Positions 1 through 7,968 of a stretch of 40,933 nucleotides of DNA are shown here, piece by piece. Numbering within the stretch: the first letter of the stretch is position 1; every line of letters starts with the position of its first letter. The stretch covers positions 1-40,933 of the forward strand of contig JAAYLG010000140.1 of the NCBI GenBank assembly GCA_012522075.1. Direction: 5' to 3'. The notes under the pieces were generated by a model. That model worked only from the letters and a program-made list of their open reading frames with translations, was not told the origin of the DNA and made no database searches. Position numbers and translations under genes: made by a program. Source of the stretch: Bacillota bacterium. Lineage in GTDB: Bacteria; Bacillota; Dethiobacteria; Dethiobacterales; Dethiobacteraceae.

Positions 1-46
1 GCAGCAGGAAATTTTTTGTCCATAAAGGCGCAGTCCGGTTCTGCAC
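1..46 (-). CDS. Partial 5' end of a membrane transporter, probably MFS
   Basis: Only the first 15 codons lie in the window and the gene runs off the left edge. The start is a GTG at 44-46 on the minus strand, preceded by a strong ribosome binding site (GGAGGAAGG, 51-59). The peptide contains LWTKNFLL, an N-terminal pattern I associate with major facilitator superfamily transporters, where a short cytoplasmic tail leads into the first helix. A promoter-like pair lies just upstream at 83-111. The coding call is supported by the binding site, start and promoter together. The family name is an inference from eight residues and could be wrong. Confidence 0.45.
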   Translation of the reverse strand, partial: MQNRTAPLWTKNFLL

Positions 47-82
47 TAATCCTTCCTCCGTTTGCAAGTAATAGCGAAAATC

Positions 83-111
83 ATTTTATCACTGCCGGGG
101 GGTGATTGCAA
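83..111 (-). promoter_or_regulatory. Candidate sigma-A promoter for the leftward edge gene
   Basis: Read on the minus strand, TTGCAA (106-111) and TAAAAT (83-88) are separated by 17 bases, close to the TTGACA/TATAAT consensus. They lie about 40 bases upstream of the GTG start at 46. Confidence 0.4.
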
Positions 112-231
112 GTTTTCGGCAGGCGGGCGTATTTTGCTGCCGCCGCTTTTGGGTAAGGCGGCAGGAGATGCAAGGCGGCGTATGGAATAGTAGGAAAGTG
201 TATGCATAATCTGTAAAAAAGGAGAAGACCA

Positions 232-1014
232 GTGAATTCAACCGGGCGTTTTCCCGCATTTAAGCAGGGAATACACTTGCTTTTCCTGTTTCTTGTGCTG
301 CAAATAGGCCTGATGATCGTTTCTTTTACCCTGGAATTCTTTCTACCCGGGCCGTTTCTGCCTTTTGCCAGAAACTTGATTCCCTTTATAGCCATAGCCA
401 TCATCCTGGTCCACGGTTGCAGACAAAACGGCGAATCTTTCCGGCAGGCCTATCCCATCCGCCCTTTTCCCGCCGCCCTGCTGCCGCCCATGTGCTTGGC
501 TTTGCTTGGCCTCAACATTATTGTCTCGGAGCTTGACAACCTGGTGCAGCAGTTTTTGCCTGTTCCTGAATGGTTTGCGGATTATTTTGCCGAGGGAGGT
601 CCCGAGCTCCTGTTTATGCTGGTGATCCTGGCTCCCGTACTGGAAGAATTATTTTTCCGGGGGCTCATGCTGCGCGGCTTTTTGTCCCATTACGGTGCGG
701 CGAAAGCCATTTTAGGCTCGGCCTTGCTTTTTGCCGCGGCGCATTTTAACCCGTGGCAGTTTTCAGCCGCTTTTTGTGCCGGCTTGCTTTTTGGCTGGTG
801 GTTTTTGCGTACCGGGTCGCTGCTGCCTTGCATCATCGGGCACGCCGTACATAATGGGCTGCCCTTTTTGCTGTTGTTGTTTCAGCTGCGAATTCCCGGG
901 TATACGGAGCCCGGCTCTTTCCAGCCGTACTGGTTTGATTTGCTTGGCGTGCTGCTGCTGGCAGCCGGCATCCTGCTGTTGCACAGAAAATTTGTTGAAG
1001 CTTATAACGAGTAA
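232..1014 (+). CDS. CPBP family intramembrane glutamic endopeptidase
   Basis: A 260-residue polytopic membrane protein of the CPBP (CAAX protease / bacteriocin-processing, Abi) family. These enzymes are thought to cleave peptides within the membrane, for example in prenyl-protein processing or bacteriocin self-immunity. The hallmark motifs are present in order: EELFFRG at about residues 138-144 (the catalytic EExxxR), FAAAHF near 167-172 with the conserved His, and a C-terminal HAVHN near 204-208. Several hydrophobic helices surround them. The start is GTG at 232, with GGAGAAG at 221-227 upstream. The gene stands alone, converging on the esterase gene, with a shared terminator immediately after the stop. 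The substrate is unknown. Confidence 0.85.
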   Translation: MNSTGRFPAFKQGIHLLFLFLVLQIGLMIVSFTLEFFLPGPFLPFARNLIPFIAIAIILVHGCRQNGESFRQAYPIRPFPAALLPPMCLALLGLNIIVSELDNLVQQFLPVPEWFADYFAEGGPELLFMLVILAPVLEELFFRGLMLRGFLSHYGAAKAILGSALLFAAAHFNPWQFSAAFCAGLLFGWWFLRTGSLLPCIIGHAVHNGLPFLLLLFQLRIPGYTEPGSFQPYWFDLLGVLLLAAGILLLHRKFVEAYNE

Positions 1015-1047
1015 AAAGCCGGTTCCGGCAAACGGAACCGGCTTTTT
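1013..1047. terminator. Bidirectional intrinsic terminator
   Basis: A perfect 15-base inverted repeat (arms 1013-1027 and 1033-1047, loop of 5) begins with five A and ends with five T, so it can terminate both the protease gene and the convergent esterase gene. It overlaps the protease stop codon. Confidence 0.9.
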
Positions 1048-1063
1048 ACAGGAAACAGCCGTC

Positions 1064-2008
1064 TCAGCCGCGCAGGATGCGATCCAGAAAAGCGAGATTT
1101 TTTTCCAGGTTCTCCCTGGAGAAAAAGCACGGGTCCGCATGTGCCGCCCCTTCCAGGATTTCAAGGAACACTTTATCCCTGCCGACTGCTTTTTCCAGTT
1201 TGGCCGCAAAAGCAACCGACTGTTCGCAGGGGACCACCATGTCATTCCCCCCATGCTGAATGAAAAAAGGCGGTGCTTCCGGAGTAATATAAGTTTCAGG
1301 ATTGGCCGCCCGTACCAGCTCCGGCGCGTCCGACAGAGCGGCGCCGAGAAAGAGTTCTTCCAGGCTGCAGAGGCCGGACTCGGGCGGCATCACACCCAAA
1401 TCCATAAGCTGCCCTCTCATAGCCAGGAAATCGCAGGGGCCGTACCAGTTCACCACAGCCTGAACTGCCGCAGAATAGCCGGGGGAACCCAGGGATTCAT
1501 CATTCAATTGCCCTGCGGCTGCCGAGGTGGCCGCCAGGGCGGCCAAATGGCCGCCTGCCGAATCTCCCCAGAGGGCGACACGCTCCGGCAGCAGGCGATA
1601 CTGCTTTGCCTGCCGGCGCAGCCAGCGGACAGCTGTTTTAACTTCGTAAACCTGCAAGGGGAATTCGGCTTTGTCGCTTAATGTGTAGTCGACGGATACA
1701 AGGGCATACCCTCGCTCCAGTACATAAAACAACGGTTCCATGGTAATTGCCCGTTTATGTCCCATAAACCAGCCGCCGCCATGAATGTAAACAATGACAG
1801 GGTACGGGCCGTCACCTGTATCCGGCAGGTAAATGTCCAGCGTCTGACCATCCGCTTTGTCAGTGTAAGGCACATCAAGCCATTTGCGTTTTAACCTGTC
1901 AATTTTCACCTCGGGGGGTGCGACAAAATCGCCCAGCTGTTTCCGCCATTGCTCCACATGCTGCGCTTTTGGCACTCCCCCGATCAGGATTTCCTGCTGT
2001 TTGCCCAT
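1064..2008 (-). CDS. Alpha/beta hydrolase, carboxylesterase/HSL-like
   Basis: A 314-residue serine esterase of the alpha/beta hydrolase fold, in the group that includes hormone-sensitive-lipase-like esterases and BD-FAE-type feruloyl esterases. The oxyanion-hole motif HGGGW is at about residues 76-80 and the nucleophile elbow GDSAGG places the catalytic Ser at about 150. The sequence GGNDMVVP supplies a likely acid (Asp about 256) and AAHADPC the His (about 290). No signal peptide is visible, so the enzyme is probably cytoplasmic. The start is ATG at 2006-2008 with AGGGGGGAT just upstream. The natural ester substrate cannot be inferred. Confidence 0.85.
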   Translation of the reverse strand: MGKQQEILIGGVPKAQHVEQWRKQLGDFVAPPEVKIDRLKRKWLDVPYTDKADGQTLDIYLPDTGDGPYPVIVYIHGGGWFMGHKRAITMEPLFYVLERGYALVSVDYTLSDKAEFPLQVYEVKTAVRWLRRQAKQYRLLPERVALWGDSAGGHLAALAATSAAAGQLNDESLGSPGYSAAVQAVVNWYGPCDFLAMRGQLMDLGVMPPESGLCSLEELFLGAALSDAPELVRAANPETYITPEAPPFFIQHGGNDMVVPCEQSVAFAAKLEKAVGRDKVFLEILEGAAHADPCFFSRENLEKNLAFLDRILRG

Positions 2009-2046
2009 CAGATCCCCCCTGGTGCACAGTTTTCCTCTTCTGGTTA

Positions 2047-2076
2047 ATTATACCGTAGCGGCGGGTGGAAAAACAA
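2047..2076 (-). promoter_or_regulatory. Candidate promoter for the esterase gene
   Basis: On the minus strand, TTGTTT (2071-2076) and a consensus TATAAT (2047-2052) are 18 bases apart, about 40 bases upstream of the ATG. Confidence 0.5.
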
Positions 2077-2133
2077 TATGAACAAAATGATAAACAAAAC
2101 GGTGAAGATCGGTGTCAGCTTCCACCGTGCATA

Positions 2134-2162
2134 TTGACCGGGAACGGAAAGGACCATAAAAT
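2134..2162 (+). promoter_or_regulatory. Candidate pyrB promoter
   Basis: TTGACC (2134-2139) and TAAAAT (2157-2162) are spaced by 17 bases. Transcription would start near 2169 and leave a leader of about 60 bases. The leader contains an imperfect GC-rich hairpin (arms about 2176-2184 and 2195-2202) without a T-run. I see no recognisable PyrR-binding anti-antiterminator. Confidence 0.5.
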
Positions 2163-2228
2163 GAAAACAGAAAAAGCAGCCCGCGCTCCAAAAGGCGGCT
2201 GCAATCTGCGTTGGTCTGGAGGAGTATT

Positions 2229-3134
2229 ATGTATCACGTAATAAGTTGCGATCAGTTCAGCAGGGACGACCTGGAAAGCATTTTCCGGTTGACGGACGCT
2301 GTTCGCTCACAGCCGGAGGCTTTTCGGACGGCCCTGGCCGGAAAAATTGTTGCCACTGTTTTTTATGAGCCCAGTACCAGGACAAGGCTTTCCTTTGAAG
2401 CGGCTGTCCTGCGCCTGGGCGGCAATGTTATTAGCACGGAAAATGCCAAGGAAATGTCTTCGGCCATTAAGGGGGAGAGCCTGCCGGATACAATCCGTGT
2501 TATTGCCGGCTATTGTGATGCCATTGTCCTGCGGCATCCCGACATCAGGTCGGCGGAAGTTGCGGCCCAAGTATCCCGGGTGCCCATTATCAATGCGGGC
2601 AGCGGCAGCGGGGAACATCCTACACAGGCAGTTTTAGATGTCTATACTATTTACCAGTACAAGAAAAAGATTGACGGGCTGACGATTGCCGTTTTAGGCG
2701 ATCTCCTTTTCGGCCGTACAGTCCACTCATTGGTAAAGCTGCTTGCTTTATACAGGGACATCACCATTTATGGCCTAAGCCGTGATGTTTTGAGTCTGCC
2801 GGAAGATTATATTGCTTACCTGGCGACAAAAGGCGTTCGCTACATACCCTGCCGTTCACTCCGTGAAATTCCGCCGGAAGTTGATGTTCTCTACCATACG
2901 CGCACGCAGACGGAACGTTTTGCCAACACTGACCTGCAAATAGAGGAGTTTATTATTGACAAAGAATCATTGGATTATTTTTCGCCCCATACCATCCTGA
3001 TGCATCCCCTGCCCCGCAGAAATGAAATCGCGCCGGATGTGGACGGGGACAAGCGGGCAGTATTCTTTGCCCAGTCGCATTACGGCATGTATGTGCGCAT
3101 GAGCCTGTTGCACAGCATTCTGGCAGGACGGTGA
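2229..3134 (+). CDS. pyrB: Aspartate carbamoyltransferase catalytic subunit
   Basis: A 301-residue enzyme that joins carbamoyl phosphate and aspartate to form N-carbamoyl-aspartate, the committed step of pyrimidine synthesis. The carbamoyl-phosphate motif STRTR is at about residues 49-53, with the KGES loop near 81-84, GEHPTQ near 129-133 and the C-terminal HPLPR motif. Length fits the catalytic chain. The frame is open back to a TTG at 2211, but AGGAGT at 2219-2224 points to the ATG at 2229. It is followed within 10 bases by aroD. No other pyr gene and no pyrI regulatory chain is adjacent, so the pathway genes are probably dispersed. Confidence 0.95.
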   Translation: MYHVISCDQFSRDDLESIFRLTDAVRSQPEAFRTALAGKIVATVFYEPSTRTRLSFEAAVLRLGGNVISTENAKEMSSAIKGESLPDTIRVIAGYCDAIVLRHPDIRSAEVAAQVSRVPIINAGSGSGEHPTQAVLDVYTIYQYKKKIDGLTIAVLGDLLFGRTVHSLVKLLALYRDITIYGLSRDVLSLPEDYIAYLATKGVRYIPCRSLREIPPEVDVLYHTRTQTERFANTDLQIEEFIIDKESLDYFSPHTILMHPLPRRNEIAPDVDGDKRAVFFAQSHYGMYVRMSLLHSILAGR

Positions 3135-3143
3135 GGGTTGAAT

Positions 3144-3893
3144 ATGAAGGTGCTGCAGATAAGGGGTTGTACAATCGGCGGCGGCAGGTCTAAAATTTGT
3201 GTTCCTCTCACCGGTGGGACAATGCCTGCTTTGCTGGCGGAAGCCCGTGAAGTGGCGGCTCTAAAACCTGACCTGGCCGAATGGCGGGCCGATTTTTTTC
3301 AAGACATTCATGATCCGCAGCAAGCGCTGGCGGCGCTCCGGCAGGTCCGTGCAGCAGTAGGGAACCTGCCCCTCATTTTTACCTGCCGTGATCAGCGGGA
3401 GGGCGGTTTCCGGGAAATGGCAACGGCGGCCAGGGTGGAGCTGCTGCAGGCTGCCGCCGCCGCCGGCGCCACTGATCTGGTGGATATTGAACTGCAATCC
3501 GGCCGGGATAATATTTGCGCCGTCACAAAACTTGCCCGGAAACACGGTGTTTTCGTCATTGTCTCCTACCATGATTTTGCCAAAACGCCGCCGGTGGCGG
3601 AAATGATCGGTATCCTCCGCCGTGAGCAGGAGATGGGGGCGGATCTTGTCAAGCTTGCTGTCATGCCCAAGACTCCCCGGGATGTGCTGCACCTGCTGGA
3701 GGCTGCGCTCCTTTTTAAGGAAAAATATGCACAGGTGCCTGTCATCACTATGGCTATGTCCGGCTTGGGGTTGATTAGCCGCCTGGCCGGCACCGCTTTT
3801 GGTTCGGATCTTACTTTTGCTTCTTACCGCAAGCAATCCGCCCCCGGCCAGATTCCCCTGGAACTGTTGCGGGCGCTCCAACAGTTAACATAA
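3144..3893 (+). CDS. aroD: Type I 3-dehydroquinate dehydratase
   Basis: A 249-residue class I dehydroquinase, which dehydrates 3-dehydroquinate to 3-dehydroshikimate through a Schiff-base lysine in the shikimate pathway. The catalytic residues fall at the same numbers as in the classic enterobacterial enzyme: Glu86 (in REGG), His143 (in SYHDF) and Lys170 (in VKLAVMPK). A TTG at 3138 is also in frame, but GGTGAGGG at 3130-3137 abuts it and sits six bases from the ATG at 3144, so ATG is preferred. It is nearly contiguous with pyrB and probably co-transcribed, and converges on the MATE remnant. Confidence 0.93.
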   Translation: MKVLQIRGCTIGGGRSKICVPLTGGTMPALLAEAREVAALKPDLAEWRADFFQDIHDPQQALAALRQVRAAVGNLPLIFTCRDQREGGFREMATAARVELLQAAAAAGATDLVDIELQSGRDNICAVTKLARKHGVFVIVSYHDFAKTPPVAEMIGILRREQEMGADLVKLAVMPKTPRDVLHLLEAALLFKEKYAQVPVITMAMSGLGLISRLAGTAFGSDLTFASYRKQSAPGQIPLELLRALQQLT

Positions 3894-3899
3894 CTCGCA

Positions 3900-4500
3900 T
3901 TATGATGCCTCCATTTGCTGCTTGCGCATCAGCCTGGTAAACAGGGTTACGGCAAGGAGAATGGAGAGCATTGATTCCAACCCTTTGCCCAAGGCCTGAA
4001 AAACGGCCTGTGGCGCCAGGGTAAGGCCGATTGCGGCAAAAAGGGCGGACAGCACCGTCCCGATCGTAATGGTGACTTTAAAACCTTCTTTCAGGCGCCC
4101 GAAAAGTTTCGCGCCATAGCAGTAGCCAGCCAGCGGCTGGTAGCCGAGGGCAAGGCCATGTACCAGCATAAAAGCCAGGGAACCGATGCGCATAACGATC
4201 CCCATGGCGGCGATGACAACATCACCGTAGGTAGCTGCTACGGCATTGGAGAGCCCTGGAAATATAAGATGCGCCGCCTGTAGCAAACAGGTTGCCAAAT
4301 GCCTGCATTGTCATAAAAAGGGGGAAGACAAGAGTAACGGTCGCCACGGCATTGGCATCATTCAACTGGCCGATGAAAAATGTGTCGGCCAGATTATAAA
4401 GCGCCTGGACAATCATACCCAGCATTGTCGGTAATGCCAGTGTTACTATTGCCTTCCTGATCGGCATATATTCCAGAATGCGGAGAGGGCCTGTCTGCAT
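3900..4500 (-). pseudogene. Decayed MATE family efflux pump with internal deletions
   Basis: Full MATE drug/sodium antiporters have about 450 residues in two six-helix halves. Here only about 200 codons remain, in two frames. The first part (4500 to about 4240) reads like a normal N-terminus through LPTMLGMIVQALYNLADTFF and ends near GGASYISRAL. The reading then changes frame to sequence typical of the second half (YGDVVIAAMGI, LALGYQPLAGYCYGA). That part jumps again around LAPQAVFQALGKGLES to the C-terminal tail. This implies at least two internal deletions and one frameshift, so a working pump is unlikely. It lies 30 bases downstream of a MarR-type gene in the same direction, like mepR-mepA. 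A complete MATE gene exists at 32382-33788. Confidence 0.8.
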
Positions 4501-4529
4501 TTATCCTGTCCTCTCTGTAATTTTTATTG

Positions 4530-4973
4530 TTAATACAGAATTTTTCCCATCAAGCTGATAATGGTATTGCAGGCATGGAAAAATTGTTCCCGCTCTGCAG
4601 CTGAAAGCACACTAAATTTGTCGCTATAGTATTTTCTAATGGCAGCATCAAGCTCCTTGACGTAAGCTTTTCCTTTTGCCGTTAACTTCAGGATGGTTTT
4701 CCGTTTATCCGCAACATCCGGTTTGCGCCAAAGATAGTCCATTTTTTCCAGCGTGTCTACGATATGTGTAAATGAACCCTTTTCGACGCCGGTAAATTTG
4801 CTTAATTCCGTCATGCATTTATCGCCGTGCATTTTCACCGCGAGCAGTGTTCGTTCTTGTGATTTGTTAAGCAATCGGGCGGATTCCTGCTTCCAGAAGC
4901 CGTCCAGAAGTTCAAATTTCAGCCTGGGAATGGCCCATAACAGCTTTAACAACTGAGCTTCCGATATTTCCAC
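4530..4973 (-). CDS. MarR family transcriptional regulator
   Basis: A 147-residue winged-helix repressor. The central region (about residues 50-105) holds the helix-turn-helix with LSKFTGVEKGSFTHIVDTLE, followed by the wing with the family's D-x-R signature (DVADKRK). Helices at both ends would form the dimer interface. The start is GTG at 4971-4973, preceded by GAGGTG. MarR proteins of this type usually respond to small lipophilic compounds and repress an adjacent efflux gene, and that neighbour here is the broken MATE gene. The gene itself looks intact, and a palindrome in its own promoter suggests autoregulation. Confidence 0.88.
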   Translation of the reverse strand: MEISEAQLLKLLWAIPRLKFELLDGFWKQESARLLNKSQERTLLAVKMHGDKCMTELSKFTGVEKGSFTHIVDTLEKMDYLWRKPDVADKRKTILKLTAKGKAYVKELDAAIRKYYSDKFSVLSAAEREQFFHACNTIISLMGKILY

Positions 4974-4994
4974 GTGCGCACCTCATTTCCCATA

Positions 4995-5052
4995 ATGGTT
5001 TGAATAATAACCATGCTTCCCTATTATAGCTGAAATCACGCGCAGGGAACAA
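4995..5052 (-). promoter_or_regulatory. Promoter and candidate MarR operator
   Basis: On the minus strand, TTGTTC (5047-5052) and TATAAT (5023-5028) are 18 bases apart. Directly downstream, in the initially transcribed region, lies an inverted repeat ATGGTT-N8-AACCAT (4995-5014). Its size and position suit a MarR dimer, but binding is an inference. Confidence 0.5.
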
Positions 5053-5129
5053 GCTTTTTGCCAAATTCCCGCCGGCAGCCGGCAGAAAACTGGCCGGGGA
5101 CAAAAATTGCACCACGTCCGCGGAGTGAC

Positions 5130-5153
5130 AAAAAAATACCCCCTGCGGGGTAT
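5130..5153 (-). terminator. Intrinsic terminator of the deacetylase gene
   Basis: Read on the minus strand, a 7-base stem ATACCCC/GGGGTAT (5136-5142 and 5147-5153) with a 4-base loop is followed by a run of seven T (5130-5136). It lies about 45 bases beyond the stop codon. Confidence 0.75.
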
Positions 5154-5197
5154 ATGGTGAGCTATCCTGCTCCTGTTGTCAAGGATGAATAAAATTT

Positions 5198-6286
5198 TTA
5201 GAGGTTGTTTGCACTGATAATCTGCTCAATGCTTACACCGTAACGCTTGGCCAGGGAGTAGAGAGTGTCGCCGGCCTCCACCGTTATGGTGAGGCTGCCT
5301 GCCGAAGGCGGCGGCAGCATTTCGTTGACTGTAATGAGAGTGTAACCTTTTTCCCGCAGGCCGGTGATGATGGCAGGCAGTGCTTCTACCGTGTGGTAAC
5401 CGCCGATATGCAGCAGGATGATGCCTTTGTGTGAAGCGTTTTCCAGCACCCTGTCAATCAGGTATTGTGTTGTTACTTCCTTGCCGCCGATTTCTTCCGC
5501 CCAGTCGTGGCTGTCTACAGTCCACAAAACAGTGTAGGGATAACCTTCATTGGTCAAAACGTTCAGGAGAGTTTCGTTATATTCGCCGTACGGGGGGCGG
5601 AAGAGGTAAGGCTTTCTGCCCGTGGCCTGGGCAATGATGCGGGTGGATTCACGCATTTCAGTGACAATTTCTTCTTCGCTCATGTTGATCAGGTGCCCGT
5701 GGGTCAGGGAGTGATTCTCTATCAGATGGCCGTGCCGGACAATTTCCTCCACCAGGTGGGGATGAGCCTCCACCCAGCGGGCACGCGCAAAGAAGGTGCA
5801 TTTTACATCGTATTCAGACAGAACGGCAAGCAGGTCTTCCGTCTGTTCATACAACCAGCCGGCATCAAAGGTGAGGGCTATTTGTTTTTCCGCCACTTCC
5901 GTTATGCCTTCCCTGACGATCTGTGAATTGCCCCGTGTGACGCCGGTTGCTTGCGGGATAATTAATTTTTGCCCGGCATAAATAGTGGGAACCTGTTCTT
6001 TTGGTTCAGGCTTCGGTTGTTTTTCATCCCCCGGACCAGGCGTCTCTTCCTCACCCGGCAGCGTTTCATCTCCCGGTTCTGCCTCCCCGGGATCAGGCTG
6101 CGGCTCTTCCGCCGGTTCAGGCACTTCCGGCTTTGCCGGCGGTTCCGCTTCCGGCCTGTCTGACCAGGCTGCCATAATTTTTTCCGGCAATGATGTGGCA
6201 AAAATAATAATACCGGCAAAAAGCAGCACACAGGCTGCGGAGAGTACCAGCCATTTTTTTCTGTCAATTTTTTTTGCCCGTAACAT
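5198..6286 (-). CDS. Membrane-anchored polysaccharide deacetylase with LysM sequence
   Basis: A 362-residue NodB-fold deacetylase, probably acting on peptidoglycan or another cell-surface N-acetyl glycan. Residues 11-32 form a single transmembrane anchor and 45-100 a Pro/Glu-rich linker. The NodB domain (about 133-325) shows TFDAG (139-143), the zinc motif HSLTH (192-196) and RPPYG (230-234). The first motif has Ala where many family members have a second Asp. The C-terminus (333-362) is the first part of a LysM fold ending at SANNL, while residues 100-111 resemble the missing LysM tail. ATG at 6284-6286 is chosen because AGGAGGAAG (6291-6299) precedes it; the frame is open to 6319. It probably acts outside the membrane, in wall remodelling or sporulation. 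Confidence 0.88.
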   Translation of the reverse strand: MLRAKKIDRKKWLVLSAACVLLFAGIIIFATSLPEKIMAAWSDRPEAEPPAKPEVPEPAEEPQPDPGEAEPGDETLPGEEETPGPGDEKQPKPEPKEQVPTIYAGQKLIIPQATGVTRGNSQIVREGITEVAEKQIALTFDAGWLYEQTEDLLAVLSEYDVKCTFFARARWVEAHPHLVEEIVRHGHLIENHSLTHGHLINMSEEEIVTEMRESTRIIAQATGRKPYLFRPPYGEYNETLLNVLTNEGYPYTVLWTVDSHDWAEEIGGKEVTTQYLIDRVLENASHKGIILLHIGGYHTVEALPAIITGLREKGYTLITVNEMLPPPSAGSLTITVEAGDTLYSLAKRYGVSIEQIISANNL

Positions 6287-6583
6287 GGCGCTTCCTCCTG
6301 TTGCTTGTAAATTATGCAAGGGGAGCCGTTACTGCCATTGTAGCGGGCAAAAAAGAAGGGTGGCTTAATTATTCATGTATTTTTCTTTATATCATTTAAA
6401 TTTTACTAAGATAAAAGTCATTTTATGCTGCCGAAGGAACTTGCTGCCAGCAAGGAGGAAGCAGCTTGCCGGCAGCGAAATATTCTGCATACCGGTCTGC
6501 TCTGCCTTGCCTGGCAGGCACACCGCCTGATGGTTGCCTTGAGATCGCAGCAGGCAAGCAACGACGGTTATGATGAACAAAAC
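6287..6583. other. Intergenic region with imperfect inverted repeats
   Basis: The space between the divergent deacetylase and bioY genes has no convincing gene. A 74-codon minus-strand frame at 6392-6616 lacks a good binding site and resembles nothing known. GC-rich inverted repeats occur, notably outer arms GCTGCCG/CGGCAGC at 6427-6433 and 6470-6476, without a T-run. Confidence 0.5.
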
Positions 6584-6639
6584 AATGTCAAACATTAGAA
6601 GAAACAACGTTGACATTAAAAATGCAGCCGTGTTATAAT
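6584..6639 (+). promoter_or_regulatory. bioY promoter with BirA-like operator
   Basis: TTGACA (6610-6615) and TATAAT (6634-6639) are both consensus, 18 bases apart. An inverted repeat, AATGTCAAAC (6584-6593), 15 bases, then GTTGACATT (6609-6617), overlaps the -35 box. Paired TGTnAAC-type half sites at this spacing resemble operators of the biotin repressor BirA, which would fit repression of a biotin transporter when biotin is plentiful. Confidence 0.6.
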
Positions 6640-6670
6640 CCTGCCAGTTTTTCGTGCGGGAGGACGCGGC

Positions 6671-7216
6671 ATGCGGAATATTGCTCTGCGAGAATATGTG
6701 GCCGGCGCTTTTTTTGCCGCATTGACGGCGCTTTTGGCTTATGTGACCATTCCCCTGCCGGGGGGGCTGCCGCCTGTAACCGGTCAGTCTTTGGCCGTCA
6801 TGCTGTCCGGCCTGTTTTTGGGCGCCCGCGGCGGCGCCGTAAGCCAGGTGGTTTATCTCCTGCTTGGCATCAGCGGGCTGTCTGTTTTTGCGGGCGGCAA
6901 AAGCGGCTTGAATGCCCTTGTGGGACCGACGGGCGGTTTTATCTGGGGTTTTGTCCTGGGAGCTTACCTGACCGGCAAACTGACGGAAAAGCGCGAACAG
7001 CCGTCAACGCTGCACCTCTTGGGGGCTGCCTTTGCGGGCGGTATCTGCGCCGTCTATCTACCGGGTATAATACAGTTGGCTTATCTTCTGAGACTGTCAC
7101 CAGGTAAAGCTTTGTCGGCCATGCTGCCTTATCTGCCGGGCGACCTGCTGAAAGTGGCCGTTTCCGTCTTTCTGGCGACTAAGACCGGCCCGGCCATCCG
7201 CCAGGGCAGGTACTGA
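6671..7216 (+). CDS. bioY: Biotin transporter S-component BioY
   Basis: A 181-residue membrane protein, the biotin-binding S-component of ECF-type vitamin uptake systems. It has about six hydrophobic helices and family features near the N-terminus (PLPGGLPPVTGQSL) and middle (GLSVFAGGKSGL, LVGPTGGFIWGF). No ECF ATPases or T-component lie in the window, so it either shares a general ECF module encoded elsewhere or acts alone, as some BioY proteins may. GGGAGG at 6658-6663 supports the ATG start. It is followed 42 bases later by thiE, giving a small vitamin-related pair, and is probably controlled by the BirA-like site upstream. Confidence 0.93.
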   Translation: MRNIALREYVAGAFFAALTALLAYVTIPLPGGLPPVTGQSLAVMLSGLFLGARGGAVSQVVYLLLGISGLSVFAGGKSGLNALVGPTGGFIWGFVLGAYLTGKLTEKREQPSTLHLLGAAFAGGICAVYLPGIIQLAYLLRLSPGKALSAMLPYLPGDLLKVAVSVFLATKTGPAIRQGRY

Positions 7217-7258
7217 TTTTTGATGCCAGTTGCCCAAAAGAAAGGGTGATGAAAAGCG

Positions 7259-7897
7259 GTGCGTTCACTGCCGCAGACCGATATTTACGGTATTACCTGT
7301 GAGGCTTTGTCCCGGGGCAGGGACAACCTGACCGTCGTCAGGGAGTTGCTTGCCGCCGGTGTAAAGATTATTCAGTACAGGGAAAAAGCGAAAACAATAA
7401 AAGAAAAATATGCCGAATGCCTGGCTATCAGTAAAATGTGCCGGGAAGCAGGCGCCTTGTTTGTGGTAAACGATGATGAGGACCTGGCCCTCCTGACCGG
7501 GGCCGGCGCCGTGCACGTCGGCCAGGACGACCTGCCGGCAGATGCGGTGAGGAAGCTGGTGGGGCCGGAAGTAATTGTGGGTGTTTCCGCCGGCAGCATG
7601 GAGGAAGCGAGGGACGCCGTGGCCCGCGGCGCCGATTACCTGGGGGTCGGTCCTATTTATCGGACGGCGACCAAGGAAGATGCGGGGGAAGCGGTTGGGC
7701 TTGCTTTACTGCAAACCATGTCTCGTACTTTTACGCTGCCGCTGGTGGCGATCGGCGGCATTACACCGTCCAATATTAAGGAAGTAATGCGGCTCGGCGC
7801 CGCCTGTGCCGCTATGATTTCCGCCCTGGTGGGTGCTGAAGATATCGCGGCCGCCGTCCGGGCGGCACGGCGGAGCTTGCATGAAGGCGGCCGCTAA
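7259..7897 (+). CDS. thiE: Thiamine-phosphate synthase
   Basis: A 212-residue TIM-barrel enzyme that couples hydroxymethylpyrimidine diphosphate with the thiazole phosphate to give thiamine monophosphate. Recognisable family segments are IQYREK, VVNDDEDLAL, VHVGQDDLP, the glycine-rich YLGVGPIYRTATK and AIGGIT near the phosphate-binding end. The start is GTG at 7259 with AAGGGTGA upstream. Its product is the substrate of ThiL, encoded separately at 23248. No other thiamine synthesis gene and no TPP riboswitch was seen nearby. Confidence 0.93.
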   Translation: MRSLPQTDIYGITCEALSRGRDNLTVVRELLAAGVKIIQYREKAKTIKEKYAECLAISKMCREAGALFVVNDDEDLALLTGAGAVHVGQDDLPADAVRKLVGPEVIVGVSAGSMEEARDAVARGADYLGVGPIYRTATKEDAGEAVGLALLQTMSRTFTLPLVAIGGITPSNIKEVMRLGAACAAMISALVGAEDIAAAVRAARRSLHEGGR

Positions 7898-7968
7898 AGC
7901 GGGAGCGCCGGCCTGTGCTGCGGGCGTAAACTGCCGCAGGGGACAATCTCTACTGAAAAAGGGATGAA

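Noticed and set aside
731-1681. Plus-strand open frame of 316 codons
   Set aside because: Runs through the protease gene, a strong terminator and the antisense of the esterase; not a plausible gene.
2161-2241. Short open frame overlapping the pyrB start, possible leader peptide
   Set aside because: Its ATG overlaps the predicted -10 box, so it would lie upstream of the transcript.
6392-6616. Minus-strand frame of 74 codons between the deacetylase and bioY
   Set aside because: Overlaps the bioY promoter and operator, has no binding site and no recognisable sequence.
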